From assembly GCA_963723355.1 (NCBI GenBank), contig CAVRQQ010000015.1, positions 36,270 through 100,269 on the forward strand: DNA of 64,000 nt, given 5' to 3'. The translations under genes were made by a program, and so were the position numbers. Below the pieces are notes generated by a model that saw nothing but the letters and a program-made list of their open reading frames with translations, searched no databases and had not been told where the DNA came from. Of the stretch, positions 40,444 through 49,759 are shown piece after piece; positions within the stretch are counted from its first letter, which is position 1; every line of letters starts with the position of its first letter. The DNA is from JAFDBW01 sp963723355. Lineage in GTDB: Bacteria > Desulfobacterota > Desulfuromonadia > Desulfuromonadales > BM103.

Positions 40444-42369
40444 TTATCGTTCCGTCCCATCCGGAATCTCGTAAACGAAATCGTCCCCGAGAATCGTCCG
40501 GACGATTTCTTCAGCCAGCTCGTCAGGTTGGGATTCCGCGGTATTGACGGTAATTTCCGGATTTTCCGGTGCTTCATACGCAGAATCGATCCCGGTGAAA
40601 TTCTGCAGCTGCCCGGCACGGGCCTTCTTGTAGAGCCCTTTCGGGTCTCGCGCTTCGCAGACTTCCAGAGGGGTATTGACATAAACTTCGTAGAATTCAC
40701 CCTCCTCCAGCATCTCTCGCGCCATGCTCCGTTCACTGCGGAAAGGCGATATGAAGGAGACCAGCACGACCATCCCGGCATCGACAAACAGCCTGGCGGC
40801 CTCTGCCACGCGCCGGATATTTTCAACACGATCGGCGTCGGTAAAACCGAGATCGCGGTTCAGGCCGTGGCGCACGTTGTCGCCATCAAGCAGGTAGGTG
40901 TGTTTGCCGAGTGAATGGAGCTTTTTCTCCACCAGGTTGGCAATCGTCGACTTGCCGGCCCCGGACAGGCCGGTAAACCAGAGCACAGCAGGCTTCTGGT
41001 TTTTCATCGATGCGCGGCTGCCCTTATCAACATCGAGAGCCTGCCAGTGGATATTGGTGGCGCGACGCAGGGCAAAATCGATCATCCCGGCACCAACCGT
41101 GGCATTGGTCATCCGGTCGATCAGGATGAAATTGCCGGTGCCGCGATTCTCCTGGTACGGATCAAATGAGACAGCCTTGCCCAGGGAAAGGTTGCACACA
41201 CCGATCTCATTCAGACCCAGGGTCTTGCCTGCCATTTGTTCCAGGGTATTGACGTTGACCTTGTACTTCAGGTCGCTGATCTGTACCGGCACGGTCGTCG
41301 CTCCGGTTTTCAGCAGGTAACTGCGGCCCGGCAGCAGGACATCATCCTGCATCCAGACCACGCGGGCTTCCAGCTGGTCGGCATGGGCCGGGCGATTCAG
41401 GGGGTCACAGAGCATATCGCCACGGCTGATGTCGATCTCATCCTCAAGAGTCAGGGTAATTGCCTGGCCGGCAACCGCCTCCTCGAGGTCTCCATCCATG
41501 GTGACGATGCGTGCGACCCGACTTTGCTGACCTGAGCCGGCAACAGTGACCGTATCGCCCGGCGCGACCCGCCCCGAGGCAATCGTGCCGCAGAAGCCGC
41601 GAAAATCGAGATCGGGACGATTCACCCACTGCACCGGCATGCGAAACGGCAATCCCAGCGCGGCATTGTCCACCTGGACCGTTTCCAGGCAGGTCATCAG
41701 GGTTGGCCCCTGGTACCAGTCGGTCTGGTCGCTCGGGTTGATGATATTGTCGCCCTTCAGCGCTGAAATCGGGATGCAGGTAATTTCTTCGAAGCCCAGC
41801 TGGGCGGCAAAGGCCCGATAGTCCTGTTCGATTTCAGCAAAAGTGCCCGCCGAGTAATCGACCAGGTCCATCTTGTTGATCGCTACCAACACCTTGCGGA
41901 TACCGACCAGCGAGACCAGGTAGCTGTGCCGGCGGGTCTGGGTCAGAACGCCCTTGCGGGCATCGATCAGGATCACCGCCAGATCGGCGGTCGAGGCCCC
42001 GGTGACCATGTTGCGGGTGTACTGTTCGTGCCCCGGGGTGTCGGCGACAATAAACTTGCGCTTTTCAGTGGAGAAGAACCGATAGGCGACATCGATGGTG
42101 ATCCCCTGCTCCCGCTCGGCCTGCAGGCCGTCGAGCAGCAACGCGTAATCGATGTCATCGCCCTGGGTGCCGACCTTTTTACTGTCAACCTCAAGCGCCG
42201 CCAGGTGGTCTTCGAATACCAGCTTCGAATCCCACAGCAGGCGTCCGATCAGGGTGCTCTTGCCATCATCGACGCTGCCACAGGTGATGAAGCGCAGCAT
42301 CGACTTCTCTTCCTGGGCTTTCAGGTAAGCGGTTATATCTTCAGCAATCAAATCTGACTGGTGGGCCAT
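40444..42369 (-). CDS. cysN: Bifunctional sulfate adenylyltransferase large subunit / APS kinase
   Basis: 641-residue CysN-CysC fusion. The N-terminal EF-Tu-like GTPase (GSVDDGKSTLIGRLLWDSK, DTPGHEQYT, INKMD) powers ATP sulfurylase with CysD to make APS. The C-terminal APS kinase (from about residue 455; GLSGAGKSTIANLV, DGDNVRHGLNRDLGF) phosphorylates APS to PAPS. All G motifs and the kinase P-loop are intact. It lies downstream of cysD in the same direction, separated by repeat arms. Confidence 0.95.
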   Translation of the reverse strand: MAHQSDLIAEDITAYLKAQEEKSMLRFITCGSVDDGKSTLIGRLLWDSKLVFEDHLAALEVDSKKVGTQGDDIDYALLLDGLQAEREQGITIDVAYRFFSTEKRKFIVADTPGHEQYTRNMVTGASTADLAVILIDARKGVLTQTRRHSYLVSLVGIRKVLVAINKMDLVDYSAGTFAEIEQDYRAFAAQLGFEEITCIPISALKGDNIINPSDQTDWYQGPTLMTCLETVQVDNAALGLPFRMPVQWVNRPDLDFRGFCGTIASGRVAPGDTVTVAGSGQQSRVARIVTMDGDLEEAVAGQAITLTLEDEIDISRGDMLCDPLNRPAHADQLEARVVWMQDDVLLPGRSYLLKTGATTVPVQISDLKYKVNVNTLEQMAGKTLGLNEIGVCNLSLGKAVSFDPYQENRGTGNFILIDRMTNATVGAGMIDFALRRATNIHWQALDVDKGSRASMKNQKPAVLWFTGLSGAGKSTIANLVEKKLHSLGKHTYLLDGDNVRHGLNRDLGFTDADRVENIRRVAEAARLFVDAGMVVLVSFISPFRSERSMAREMLEEGEFYEVYVNTPLEVCEARDPKGLYKKARAGQLQNFTGIDSAYEAPENPEITVNTAESQPDELAEEIVRTILGDDFVYEIPDGTER

Positions 42370-42382
42370 CGAAATCTCCGAT

Positions 42383-42508
42383 TTCGCGGGACGCGGGACG
42401 AGGACGAGGGACGCGAAAAACTCAATTCCTGAAACCAGCGTAACGCTAACTTAATAATTTTTTGTTGCTTTTGATGTTCGCGTTCCGCGTACCGCGTCAC
42501 GCGTCCCG
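42383..42508. repeat. Inverted word-repeat arms (GGGACGCG type) between cysNC and cysD
   Basis: Left arm 42383-42420 (CGCGGGACGCGGGACGAGG and on) and right arm 42476-42508 (TTCGCGTTCCGCGTACCGCG and on), opposite in orientation, with a spacer of about 55 AT-rich bases. Confidence 0.87.
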
Positions 42509-42541
42509 AAGGTTATTTTTAGCTAGCTAAAAATAACCTTC
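42508..42541. repeat. 34-bp perfect palindrome over the cysD stop codon
   Basis: The last codons of cysD (GAA GGT TAT TTT TAG) are followed by their exact inverse with no loop, centred on CTAG at 42523-42526. The repeat arm begins immediately after. It could act as a terminator stem but has no T-run. Confidence 0.9.
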
Positions 42542-43432
42542 CTGCTTCTTCTTCTCCATGCTCCCCGCCTGATCATGATCGATCAGCCGACCCTGGCGTT
42601 CGGAGGTGCGGGTCAGCAGCATCTCCTGGATAATCTCCGGCAGGGTCGCGGCATCAGATTCCACGGCCCCGGTCAGGGGATAGCAGCCGAGGGTGCGGAA
42701 ACGGACCGACTTCATCTGGACCTCCTCACCGGGGGCCAGCTTGATGCGATCGTCATCCATCAGGATCAACATGCCGTCACGTTCCACGACCGGGCGAACC
42801 TTTGAGTAATAGAGCGGCACGATCGGGATATTCTCGAGATAGATGTACTGCCAGATATCGAGCTCGGTCCAGTTGGAGAGCGGGAAAGCGCGGATACTCT
42901 CACCGGGCTTGACCCGGGCATTGTAAATATTCCAGAGCTCCGGGCGCTGGTTCTTCGGATCCCAGCGATGGGTCTCCGAACGGAACGAGTAGATCCGTTC
43001 CTTGGCCCGCGATTTCTCCTCGTCGCGCCGGGCGCCACCGAATGCCGCATCGAACCTGTACTTGTTCAGCGCCTGCTTCAGCCCTTCTGTCTTCATCACA
43101 TCGGTATACAGCGCCGAACCGTGCGTGAAGGGCGTGATGCCCTGGTCAACCCCGTCCTGGTTGGTATAAATCAGCAGGTCGAAGCCATGCTCACGCGCCA
43201 TCCGATCACGGAACTCGATCATTTCCTTGAATTTCCAGGTCGTATCAATGTGCATCAGGGGAAACGGTGGCTTGGCCGGATAGAACGCTTTCAGTGCCAG
43301 GCGCAGCATCACCGAAGAATCCTTGCCGATCGAATAAAGCATCACCGGGTTCTCGAATTCAGCCGCCACTTCGCGAATGATATGGATACTTTCCGCCTCA
43401 AGCTGGCGGAGATGGGTCATGTTGATTTTCAT
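42527..43432 (-). CDS. cysD: Sulfate adenylyltransferase small subunit
   Basis: PP-loop ATP sulfurylase subunit (301 residues) that forms APS from sulfate and ATP together with CysN. SIGKDSSVMLRLA is the PP-loop; GGARRDEEKSRAKER and the C-terminal DQAGSMEKKKQEGYF are characteristic. The last codons take part in a perfect 34-bp palindrome. MKINMTHLRQLE and MTHLRQLE are both possible starts. Confidence 0.96.
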   Translation of the reverse strand: MKINMTHLRQLEAESIHIIREVAAEFENPVMLYSIGKDSSVMLRLALKAFYPAKPPFPLMHIDTTWKFKEMIEFRDRMAREHGFDLLIYTNQDGVDQGITPFTHGSALYTDVMKTEGLKQALNKYRFDAAFGGARRDEEKSRAKERIYSFRSETHRWDPKNQRPELWNIYNARVKPGESIRAFPLSNWTELDIWQYIYLENIPIVPLYYSKVRPVVERDGMLILMDDDRIKLAPGEEVQMKSVRFRTLGCYPLTGAVESDAATLPEIIQEMLLTRTSERQGRLIDHDQAGSMEKKKQEGYF

Positions 43433-43475
43433 GTTTATTCCGTAAAAAGTGAAACGTTAAATGTTAAAAGAGAGC

Positions 43476-43586
43476 TTAACCACAGATGAACACAGATAAA
43501 CTCAGATTAGGGCCAAAAACAATAAGACTGGTTTATATGTCTTTAAAGTTTCATCCGTGTTGATCTGTGTGCATCCGTGGTTAAAA
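43476..43586. repeat. Inverted word-repeat arms (TTAACCACAGATG type)
   Basis: Left arm 43476-43509 and the reverse complement of right arm 43549-43586 match at roughly 28 of 34 positions, with a 39-base loop. It would fold into a long imperfect hairpin between cysD and the kinase-like gene. Confidence 0.88.
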
Positions 43587-43614
43587 CCGTCTTTTTATGC
43601 TCGCCACGCGTAAT

Positions 43615-44343
43615 TTAGCTATTCAGGATATTCTTCCTCAAATAATTGAGAATCTGTTGCGTTGCTTCATCCATCGAGACCTGATCCACATCGATCGTGA
43701 TCTCCGGGTTCTCAGGCACATCATAGGGTGCATCCACGCCAGGAAAGTCCTTGTACTCGCCGCTACGAGCCTTGGCGTAATGCCCTTTTCTGTCCCGCTG
43801 CTCGCAGGCTTCGACCGTGGTCTTCATGTAGACCTCAATGAAGTTCTTTGCCACAGTGCGGGCAAATTGCCGGCTGCTGGCATAGGGCGAAACGAAAGAG
43901 GCCACCACGATCACGCCGTTCTTCTCCAGCATCGAGCAGAGATGCCCGGAGCGTTTGACGTGGCGGTTGACCTCGTCCACAGAAAACCCGGTCTCGGGAA
44001 ACAACGGTCGAACATCGAGGCTGTCGATACGTTCGACCTTGAGGTGCAAATCCTTAAGCTGGCTGTAGACGCGGTTTGCCAGTTCCTTCTTGCCCGAGGC
44101 CGGCAGGCCGGTGAACCAGAGGACAAAAGCCGGGACCTCTTTTTTGCCGTAACGGATTTTCTGCCAGAATCTTTCATGCAGAAAATAGAGCGCCATCTTG
44201 GCGAACACCTCCAGCAGGCCGATCGTAATCGCCAGCGCGAACTTGCCGGTGAAAATGAACACCAGCACCGCCGTGGTGATCGTCGCCCAGGTGCGCCAGG
44301 AGATGGCTTTGAGAATCGAGCGTTTTTTGGTTTCGTATTGCAT
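43615..44343 (-). CDS. DUF2061 membrane domain fused to APS-kinase-like domain
   Basis: 242 residues. Residues about 8-60 are a DUF2061-type segment with two predicted membrane helices (SWRTWATITTAVLVFIFTGK). The rest resembles APS kinase (VASFVSPYASSRQFAR, YMKTTVEACEQRDRKGHYAKA, ENPEITIDVD). The P-loop reads GLPASGKKEL, so the usual Ser/Thr after the Lys is Lys; the paralogue fused to CysN has the normal GLSGAGKST. ATP-dependent phosphorylation is therefore doubtful, and a membrane-anchored regulatory or altered kinase role is possible. It is transcribed just ahead of cysD. Confidence 0.82.
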   Translation of the reverse strand: MQYETKKRSILKAISWRTWATITTAVLVFIFTGKFALAITIGLLEVFAKMALYFLHERFWQKIRYGKKEVPAFVLWFTGLPASGKKELANRVYSQLKDLHLKVERIDSLDVRPLFPETGFSVDEVNRHVKRSGHLCSMLEKNGVIVVASFVSPYASSRQFARTVAKNFIEVYMKTTVEACEQRDRKGHYAKARSGEYKDFPGVDAPYDVPENPEITIDVDQVSMDEATQQILNYLRKNILNS

Positions 44344-44348
44344 TTAAG

Positions 44349-44592
44349 TTCGGTGGCTGGCTTCTGGGGGTTGGGGGCTGGTTACGGCTTTACAGTCCTT
44401 CAACTCCTGCAACGATCAATCTCGTCAAAAACAAATGATTTTTATAGCATATCGATGATTTTCACGCATCAGAAAAGGGCTGAGAGGTGACTTCTGTTGA
44501 ACTGATGAAAATGAAGAAAACAACTTATCGACTCCAAACGGTTCATGGCCAATAGATTTTCGCGTCCCTCGTACCGCGTTCCGCGTACCCGA
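44349..44592. repeat. Repeat words between wecA-like gene and kinase-like gene
   Basis: This roughly 250-base gap has no gene. A GGCTGGCTTCTGGGGGTTGG-type G-rich array lies at 44349-44384, and a CGCGTCCCTCGTACCGCGTT array at 44556-44592 abuts the WecA-like stop codon. Confidence 0.75.
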
Positions 44593-44594
44593 TT

Positions 44595-46267
44595 TTAAGT
44601 CATCAACCCCATTACCGACACCACCAGCAAAACCAAAACGCAGCAGCATATCACCGTTCTCTGTACCACCTGATCATGGGAAGCAATGGTGCGCAGGGCA
44701 ACAATACCAACCACGGTCCGAAACAGCGGGCCGTTGATGTTGAAGCCGAGCACGGCCTGCTGCGAAGCGATTGCCAGAAAGATGCAGACTGCAAGCACAA
44801 GATAGTCAGCGGTGGTCAGGAACAGCTCCCCTATCCGACGGAACTGGATCTTGATGACGGCCAGAACACCAGCAGCACCGAGCAGAATATCTCCGCAGCG
44901 CTTCAGGGAGATTTCGGCGATGATCGGCTGGTCCATGTACCAGGTCTGGGTTGCTATCAGGCCGAAGGTGGCATAAATGACGAGCATCAGGAACTGGCGG
45001 TTGTCCGACTGGCGGCTCTGCCAGAGGTAGACGCCGCAACCGAGCAGGATCAATGCTATCTGCCATGGAATGATTGGGTCCTTGAGAACCGCCACCAGGG
45101 CAACAACGAGATAGAGACCGAGCAACAGTTTGATTCCGGTCAGGAGATAATCGGAATACCCGGACAACATCTGGTAGGTCGAGGAACTGCGGATTCCGTT
45201 TCGGTCGTCACGCTCCAGAAAGGAGAACCGCTCTTTTTTCTGTGCAAGAGAGCGCAGCAACAGGTAGCTGCAGACCGCCGTTGCCAGGTAGAAAAACAGC
45301 AGGAAGGTATTCTGGAAGGTTGCGCAGCACCAAGGCACAGACTGCCCAGAAAAGGGAGATCGCATAGATGATGACAACGGTGAAGCGGTGTTCAAAACCG
45401 AGTTCCAGGAACTGGTGGTGAATGTGGGTGCGATCAGCAGCAAACGGACTCATGCGCTTCGCAATCCTGCGCATCATGACCCATACCGTGTCCAGCAACG
45501 GCAGCCCCAGGATAAGCACTGGAACCATCGGGCTGATCGAAGATCCCGTTCTCTGGGTCGATGCGACGGCAATGAAGGCCAGGACGTAGCCGACCACCAT
45601 CGAACCGGTATCCCCCATGAAGATCCGTGCCGGGTAGAAATTGTACTTCAGGAAACCGAAGATCGCACCGACCAGGCGCAGCCGAGAGGATCATGGTGAC
45701 CGGATCGTTTTCCAGCCAGCCAATCAGGAAGAAAGCGGTCAGGGCAATACTCGAAACGCCGCCGGCCAGGCCATCGAGGCCGTCGATCAGGTTGATCGCA
45801 TTGATCACCCCGACCACGGCAAACACCGTGAACGGGACTCCCAACCAAACCGGCATGACCACAGGCCCGAAACCAAACAGGTTGCCGAGATCGGCCAGGT
45901 AGACTTTACCGACCAGGATCGTGATCAGACAGGCGGCAACCTGGCCGGCAAACTTTCTGCGCGAGGTAATCCCGTTGAGGTCATCAACGACGCCGGTGGC
46001 AAAAATGATCAGCATTCCGGCCAGAAGACCACGGATACTTTCATCAATCGGCAGGAAAATAATCGCTGAGAACAAAAAGGCGAGGAAAATAGCGATGCCA
46101 CCAAGGCGGGGCATCGGGACATCATGGATCTTGCGCGCATCGGGCTGGTCGACATTATCCTTGTCCAGCGCCCACTGCCTTAAGAAAGGCACCATGATCA
46201 GCGCCGCGAAAAGCGCCGTCATGAAACTGTAGAAGCAGGTCAGAAGTAGACCACCAGCAAAATTCAT
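44595..46267 (-). CDS. WecA/MraY-family polyprenyl-phosphate sugar-1-phosphate transferase, frameshifted
   Basis: Initiates polysaccharide assembly by loading a sugar-1-phosphate onto undecaprenyl phosphate. Three frames join with two +1 shifts (about 45672-45676 and 45315-45320). The first holds PRLGGIAIFLAFL, GVVDDLNG and INLIDGLDGLAGG; the second FMGDTGSM and the HIHHQFLELGF cytoplasmic loop. A further roughly 230 residues form a hydrophobic C-terminal extension with six or so predicted helices that ordinary WecA proteins lack. The joined protein is about 557 residues. The catalytic part is complete, so I treat it as a real gene with errors. Confidence 0.87.
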
Positions 46268-46348
46268 TGCGCACAGCCTTGCGAGGAGTTGGTCGTTATT
46301 CTACTGTAAATCAGAAATCAATGGAAAACATTAATGGTATTATATAGT

Positions 46349-47394
46349 TCAAGGCAAAGAAAGACTTCGCATAAGCGGATAATTGATAATCATGCCGATT
46401 TTGTCTGACCACCTCTCCCGACAATCCAGAAGGTAGCGCATTTTCCAGAGTAGTGAAGGCCACTGCGATTTTGGCAAACTCCAATTCTGTGTTACACGAT
46501 TAGCAAGACCGGCAACTTTAGGATCTTTGCATATATTAGCAGTCGACAACATCTGGAATTTCAAGACCGCACACCTGCTGCTGCAAGCACCAGGGCCAGA
46601 CAAACCACGCGCAGGCAGCCACGCTCCCCTGCCCTTGTAAAGAGTTCTTCCCAGTCAAGGTCATGAGTCGCTCTCACACAGCGATCAACATCGACGACCC
46701 ATTTAAGTTCAATCCACCAATGGTGCGCACCGTGGTTGCAAAGGTAAAGAAGTGTTTCGATGACATCGCCTACCCCGCCGGGAAAACACTCTGTACCACT
46801 TGATTGCGGGAAATGTGCTTTTCGCCAGCCGGCAAACAGCGACCAGTGAATCTCAACCAGCCATTTGCGATTCTCTGACACCAGGCCACAGTGGAAATAA
46901 CGTGCGTTTGGTTTAAGCCATCGCTCCAGATCTCCACGATCAAATTCAGCCAAGTAACCGACTTTGATCAACAGATCAACCATACTGGCAACATGCTCCC
47001 GCGGCACCAGTAAATCAAGATCAGCAGACATCCTCAGCAATGGGTCACCGTACAGACTCTCGGACAACGTTGGCCCTTTGAATGGCACAGCCGGAAGACC
47101 AGCTTCGTCAAAAAGAGCAATGAGATGCTGGAGTTCACGATGCATTTCGAGGCTATGTAACGTGCTGGCCGCAACAGCCGAACGCCATGACTCTAAGCCT
47201 TTCACGGAAAATATTTGTTGCGCGACCTCTTTCAGAGATTCGTTGACAATCAGCAGAATGCCGTGATCACGGCAGGTGGTGAGCAGATCCTCTTCATCGA
47301 AGTCGTCAGCCGCGAACTGGACCAGTTTGCCTGTATCCGGATCAGGCTTAAGGGCTTCGAAGATAAATTTCCAGAGAGAGCTATCTAGGGACAT
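46349..47394 (-). CDS. Nucleotidyltransferase-family protein (PF14907-like), frameshifted
   Basis: About 347 residues after two +1 corrections (near 46565-46571 and 46541-46547). The central VPFKGPTLSESLYGDPLLR and MSADLDLLVPREH resemble the DxD active site of the nucleotidyltransferase-fold proteins often found in exopolysaccharide loci, and the histidine-rich CNHGAHHWWIELKWVVDVDR block is typical of them. The second and third frames supply a C-terminal tail (ICKDPKVAGLANRV). The substrate is unknown. Confidence 0.75.
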
Positions 47395-47449
47395 TAAAGT
47401 GACTATTTCGTTTTAAAGAAGCTATAGAATCAAAACTTACGTATTAGAT

Positions 47450-47577
47450 TGACAGGGATAAAAGGGATGGAAGGGATAGTACAAAACTAGATATCTTTGG
47501 TTGTCATCCTGTTCATCCCCTTCATCCCTGTAAATTCAAGATTTTCGCGTCCCACGTCCCGCGTCCCGCGTCCCGGG
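47450..47577. repeat. Inverted ACAGGGAT-type arms plus CGCGTCCC array
   Basis: Left arm 47450-47483 (GACAGGGATAAAAGGGATGG and on) pairs with right arm 47503-47536 (TTCATCCCCTTCATCCCTGT core). A CGTCCCG heptamer array (47544-47577) follows and forms the C-terminal codons of the glycosyltransferase, next to an 8-bp palindrome (GGGTTTAT / ATAAACCC, 47575-47600). Confidence 0.87.
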
Positions 47578-48722
47578 TTTATAAAGTTCCTCATAAACCC
47601 CAAGTGTCTTCTCCAAAACAATCTTCTCATCAAACTCCGCCAGCACAATCTCCCTCCCGCGACGACCAAACGTTCCCTCAAGTTCAGCATCAACAACCAA
47701 CTTCTCCATCGCATCTACCAAAGGCTCAACAGACTTGACCGGCACCAGGAAGCCATTCTCACCATCAACGACCAACCCCCGGCAACCGGCAATATCCGTA
47801 GCAACAATCGGCTTCTCCATAGCTGCCGCTTCGATCAGAATGCGCGGTGTCCCTTCACGATATGAGGGCAACACAACGATATCGCAATCATCCAGTAACG
47901 GCTGCATATCATCAACGTGCCCAAGAAATGATATGCCTGAAGTTTCTTTCAGTTTTTCAATCTCTTGCGCAGTCAAAGATGAAGGGTTTTCCGAATAAAG
48001 ATCACCAGCAATCAGAAGTTCAGACATGAGGGTGTTTGTGCCTTAACACATGAGAACGCCTCAACCAGCTCAAAAACTCCCTTCTCCCGTAAGCAACCGA
48101 GAAGCAAACAAGATTTTGACTTACGCGTCCACGTCCCGCGTCCCTCGCGCTTCGCACTCGTCCCCTGAACTTGTTCAGATCAACTCCAGACCCACGAATA
48201 ACCCGCGTCCTGCCCTTATCAACCAACCCCCACTCAACAAAACTGTCCCGATCATCATTATTCTGATAAATCACCCGTACATTCTCACCACTCAAAGCCA
48301 AACGATAAAGCTCACGAACAACCGGCCGTATCAATCGAGCCTTAAGACCAGGGTCAGTAAAGACATGCCCCAGCCCGGTCACGGCATTGACTATTTTGAT
48401 GCCACCAGCAAGTTTCGCTGCAATTGTGCCGTAGAGAACGCATTTGATCGTGAAATGATGAACCAGGTCAGGACGTTCCTGGCGATAAAGCTTCAGGAGT
48501 CGATAGATCAGGGAAAGTTCGTGGAGCGGGTTGGCACTTCGTATCGAAAAAGGTACCGGAATCCAACGGAAGCCGAGATTGCGTAAGCGTTCGCCATATT
48601 CGCCCGGAGGTGAAACCAGTACGACCTCCCAACCCTCTTCACGCAAACGTTCAGCCAAGCGAGAGACGGAAATTGTAGAGGTACCAGTCGGTGTTGGCAA
48701 AAAGAAGGATCTTTTGGTTCAA
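47536..48722 (-). pseudogene. Glycosyltransferase family 4, multiply frameshifted and repeat-invaded
   Basis: The pieces match one GT4 sugar transferase: ILLFANTDWYLYNFRLSL at the N-terminus, VNAVTGLGHVF and IRGSGVDLNKF in the middle, LPSYREGTPRILIEAAA and VATDIAGCRGLVVDGENGFL (donor-sugar site) at the C-terminus. They are spread over at least four frame changes (near 48660, 48122, 48077 and 48027; mostly +1). A repeat array (48122-48163) interrupts the centre after DLNKF, and another replaces the natural C-terminus (PGTRDAGRGTRKS). It may be a decayed gene, though sequence errors alone could explain the shifts. A TTG at 48722 overlaps the upstream stop. Confidence 0.75.
48122..48163. repeat. 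Word-repeat array inside the glycosyltransferase
   Basis: TACGCGTCCACGTCCCGCGT followed by CTCGCGCTTCGCACTCG words, in the middle of the GT4 reading frame, where two word families meet. Confidence 0.82.
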
Positions 48723-49759
48723 TTAAACAACCAGTTTTGGTAAGGCAGCCAGGCGAAAGCATGGCTGGCATAATTCAACCAAACAAAAAGGACCAATGCG
48801 TAACCAATAACAACCCCCCAACGTATAAGGGGACGATAAAATCGTTCGACAATTATATGATTAACCCTTGAGAAAACGAGTAATTGTATAGGCATAAAAT
48901 AAAGTGCAACTCTGTCAACTGCTGTGGATGCGAAAGCGACTAAAGGCATGCAAGCTAAGCTGAATAAAGCGATCCATGTCCACAGTTTTCTTTCATATTC
49001 GTTAAATGCAAGCCGTTCACGGAAAATGAGGATAATTATTGACGGAACCACATTCATCGCCACTCGAATGCCCCCCCCCTCTGAAACACGGCCGCGCTCT
49101 ACATAATGATACCAAAGGTAGTCAGTTTGTTCATAAAGAATCAATGAGAACATTACGCAACTGACAACCCCCACCCAAGTCCAGGTCCACAAGCGCTTTC
49201 TAGTGCTTGCTAATGCCGCAAGAGGGAGCAAGATCACAGCAGATTTATGAAACAATGCCCCAAGTATAATAAGTGTAGTAAAACGTAAAAAGCGCCCGTC
49301 CATGAGCGCAACCAGAGCCAACAGTTCAAAGCCCAAAGCAGCGGCCTGCCTGGTATAACCCATTCCGACAACGACGATCATGTAAGGCACTGCAACTAAT
49401 AATGCCAAACACGGTAACGGCTGTCGCCGTGAAAAAGAAACGACTCCTATCATCAAAACTGAAGCACATAAAAAATTAACCAGATACACTTTTCCTTCGA
49501 CTCTGTTCGACATCCAATTGAGAGCTGCATATCCCAAATCTTTTTCTAGAAGAACCTTCTCAAATGGTACGTTAAACATTCGATCGTAATGACCCAGATA
49601 GTTTAGCCAATCTCCTCCGACATCGTAACGTAGGCCTGTCAAAAAAGAATATAGCAAGACTATTAGAGTCCAGAATACACAAGCTTTTGGGTTGTCCTTT
49701 GGAAGTCCAATTAGAATTACTAGGACAGGTATGGCAAACATTATCCAGTAAACTGTCAT
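48719..49759 (-). CDS. EpsG-family polysaccharide polymerase
   Basis: Integral membrane protein of 346 residues with about ten hydrophobic segments. It carries the EpsG/Wzy-type signature GLRYDVGGDWLNYLGHYD early in the protein and a long loop before MGYTRQAAALGF. Likely polymerises repeat units on the periplasmic side. It overlaps the upstream GT4 gene by 4 bases (ATGA). The frame is intact, although the next gene downstream is badly broken. Confidence 0.82.
   Translation of the reverse strand: MTVYWIMFAIPVLVILIGLPKDNPKACVFWTLIVLLYSFLTGLRYDVGGDWLNYLGHYDRMFNVPFEKVLLEKDLGYAALNWMSNRVEGKVYLVNFLCASVLMIGVVSFSRRQPLPCLALLVAVPYMIVVVGMGYTRQAAALGFELLALVALMDGRFLRFTTLIILGALFHKSAVILLPLAALASTRKRLWTWTWVGVVSCVMFSLILYEQTDYLWYHYVERGRVSEGGGIRVAMNVVPSIIILIFRERLAFNEYERKLWTWIALFSLACMPLVAFASTAVDRVALYFMPIQLLVFSRVNHIIVERFYRPLIRWGVVIGYALVLFVWLNYASHAFAWLPYQNWLFN

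Noticed and set aside
47450..47536. ACAGGGAT inverted arms as ordinary intrinsic terminators.
   Set aside because: Stems are long and imperfect, not GC-rich at the base, and lack a T-run; the same structure recurs upstream as well as downstream of genes.
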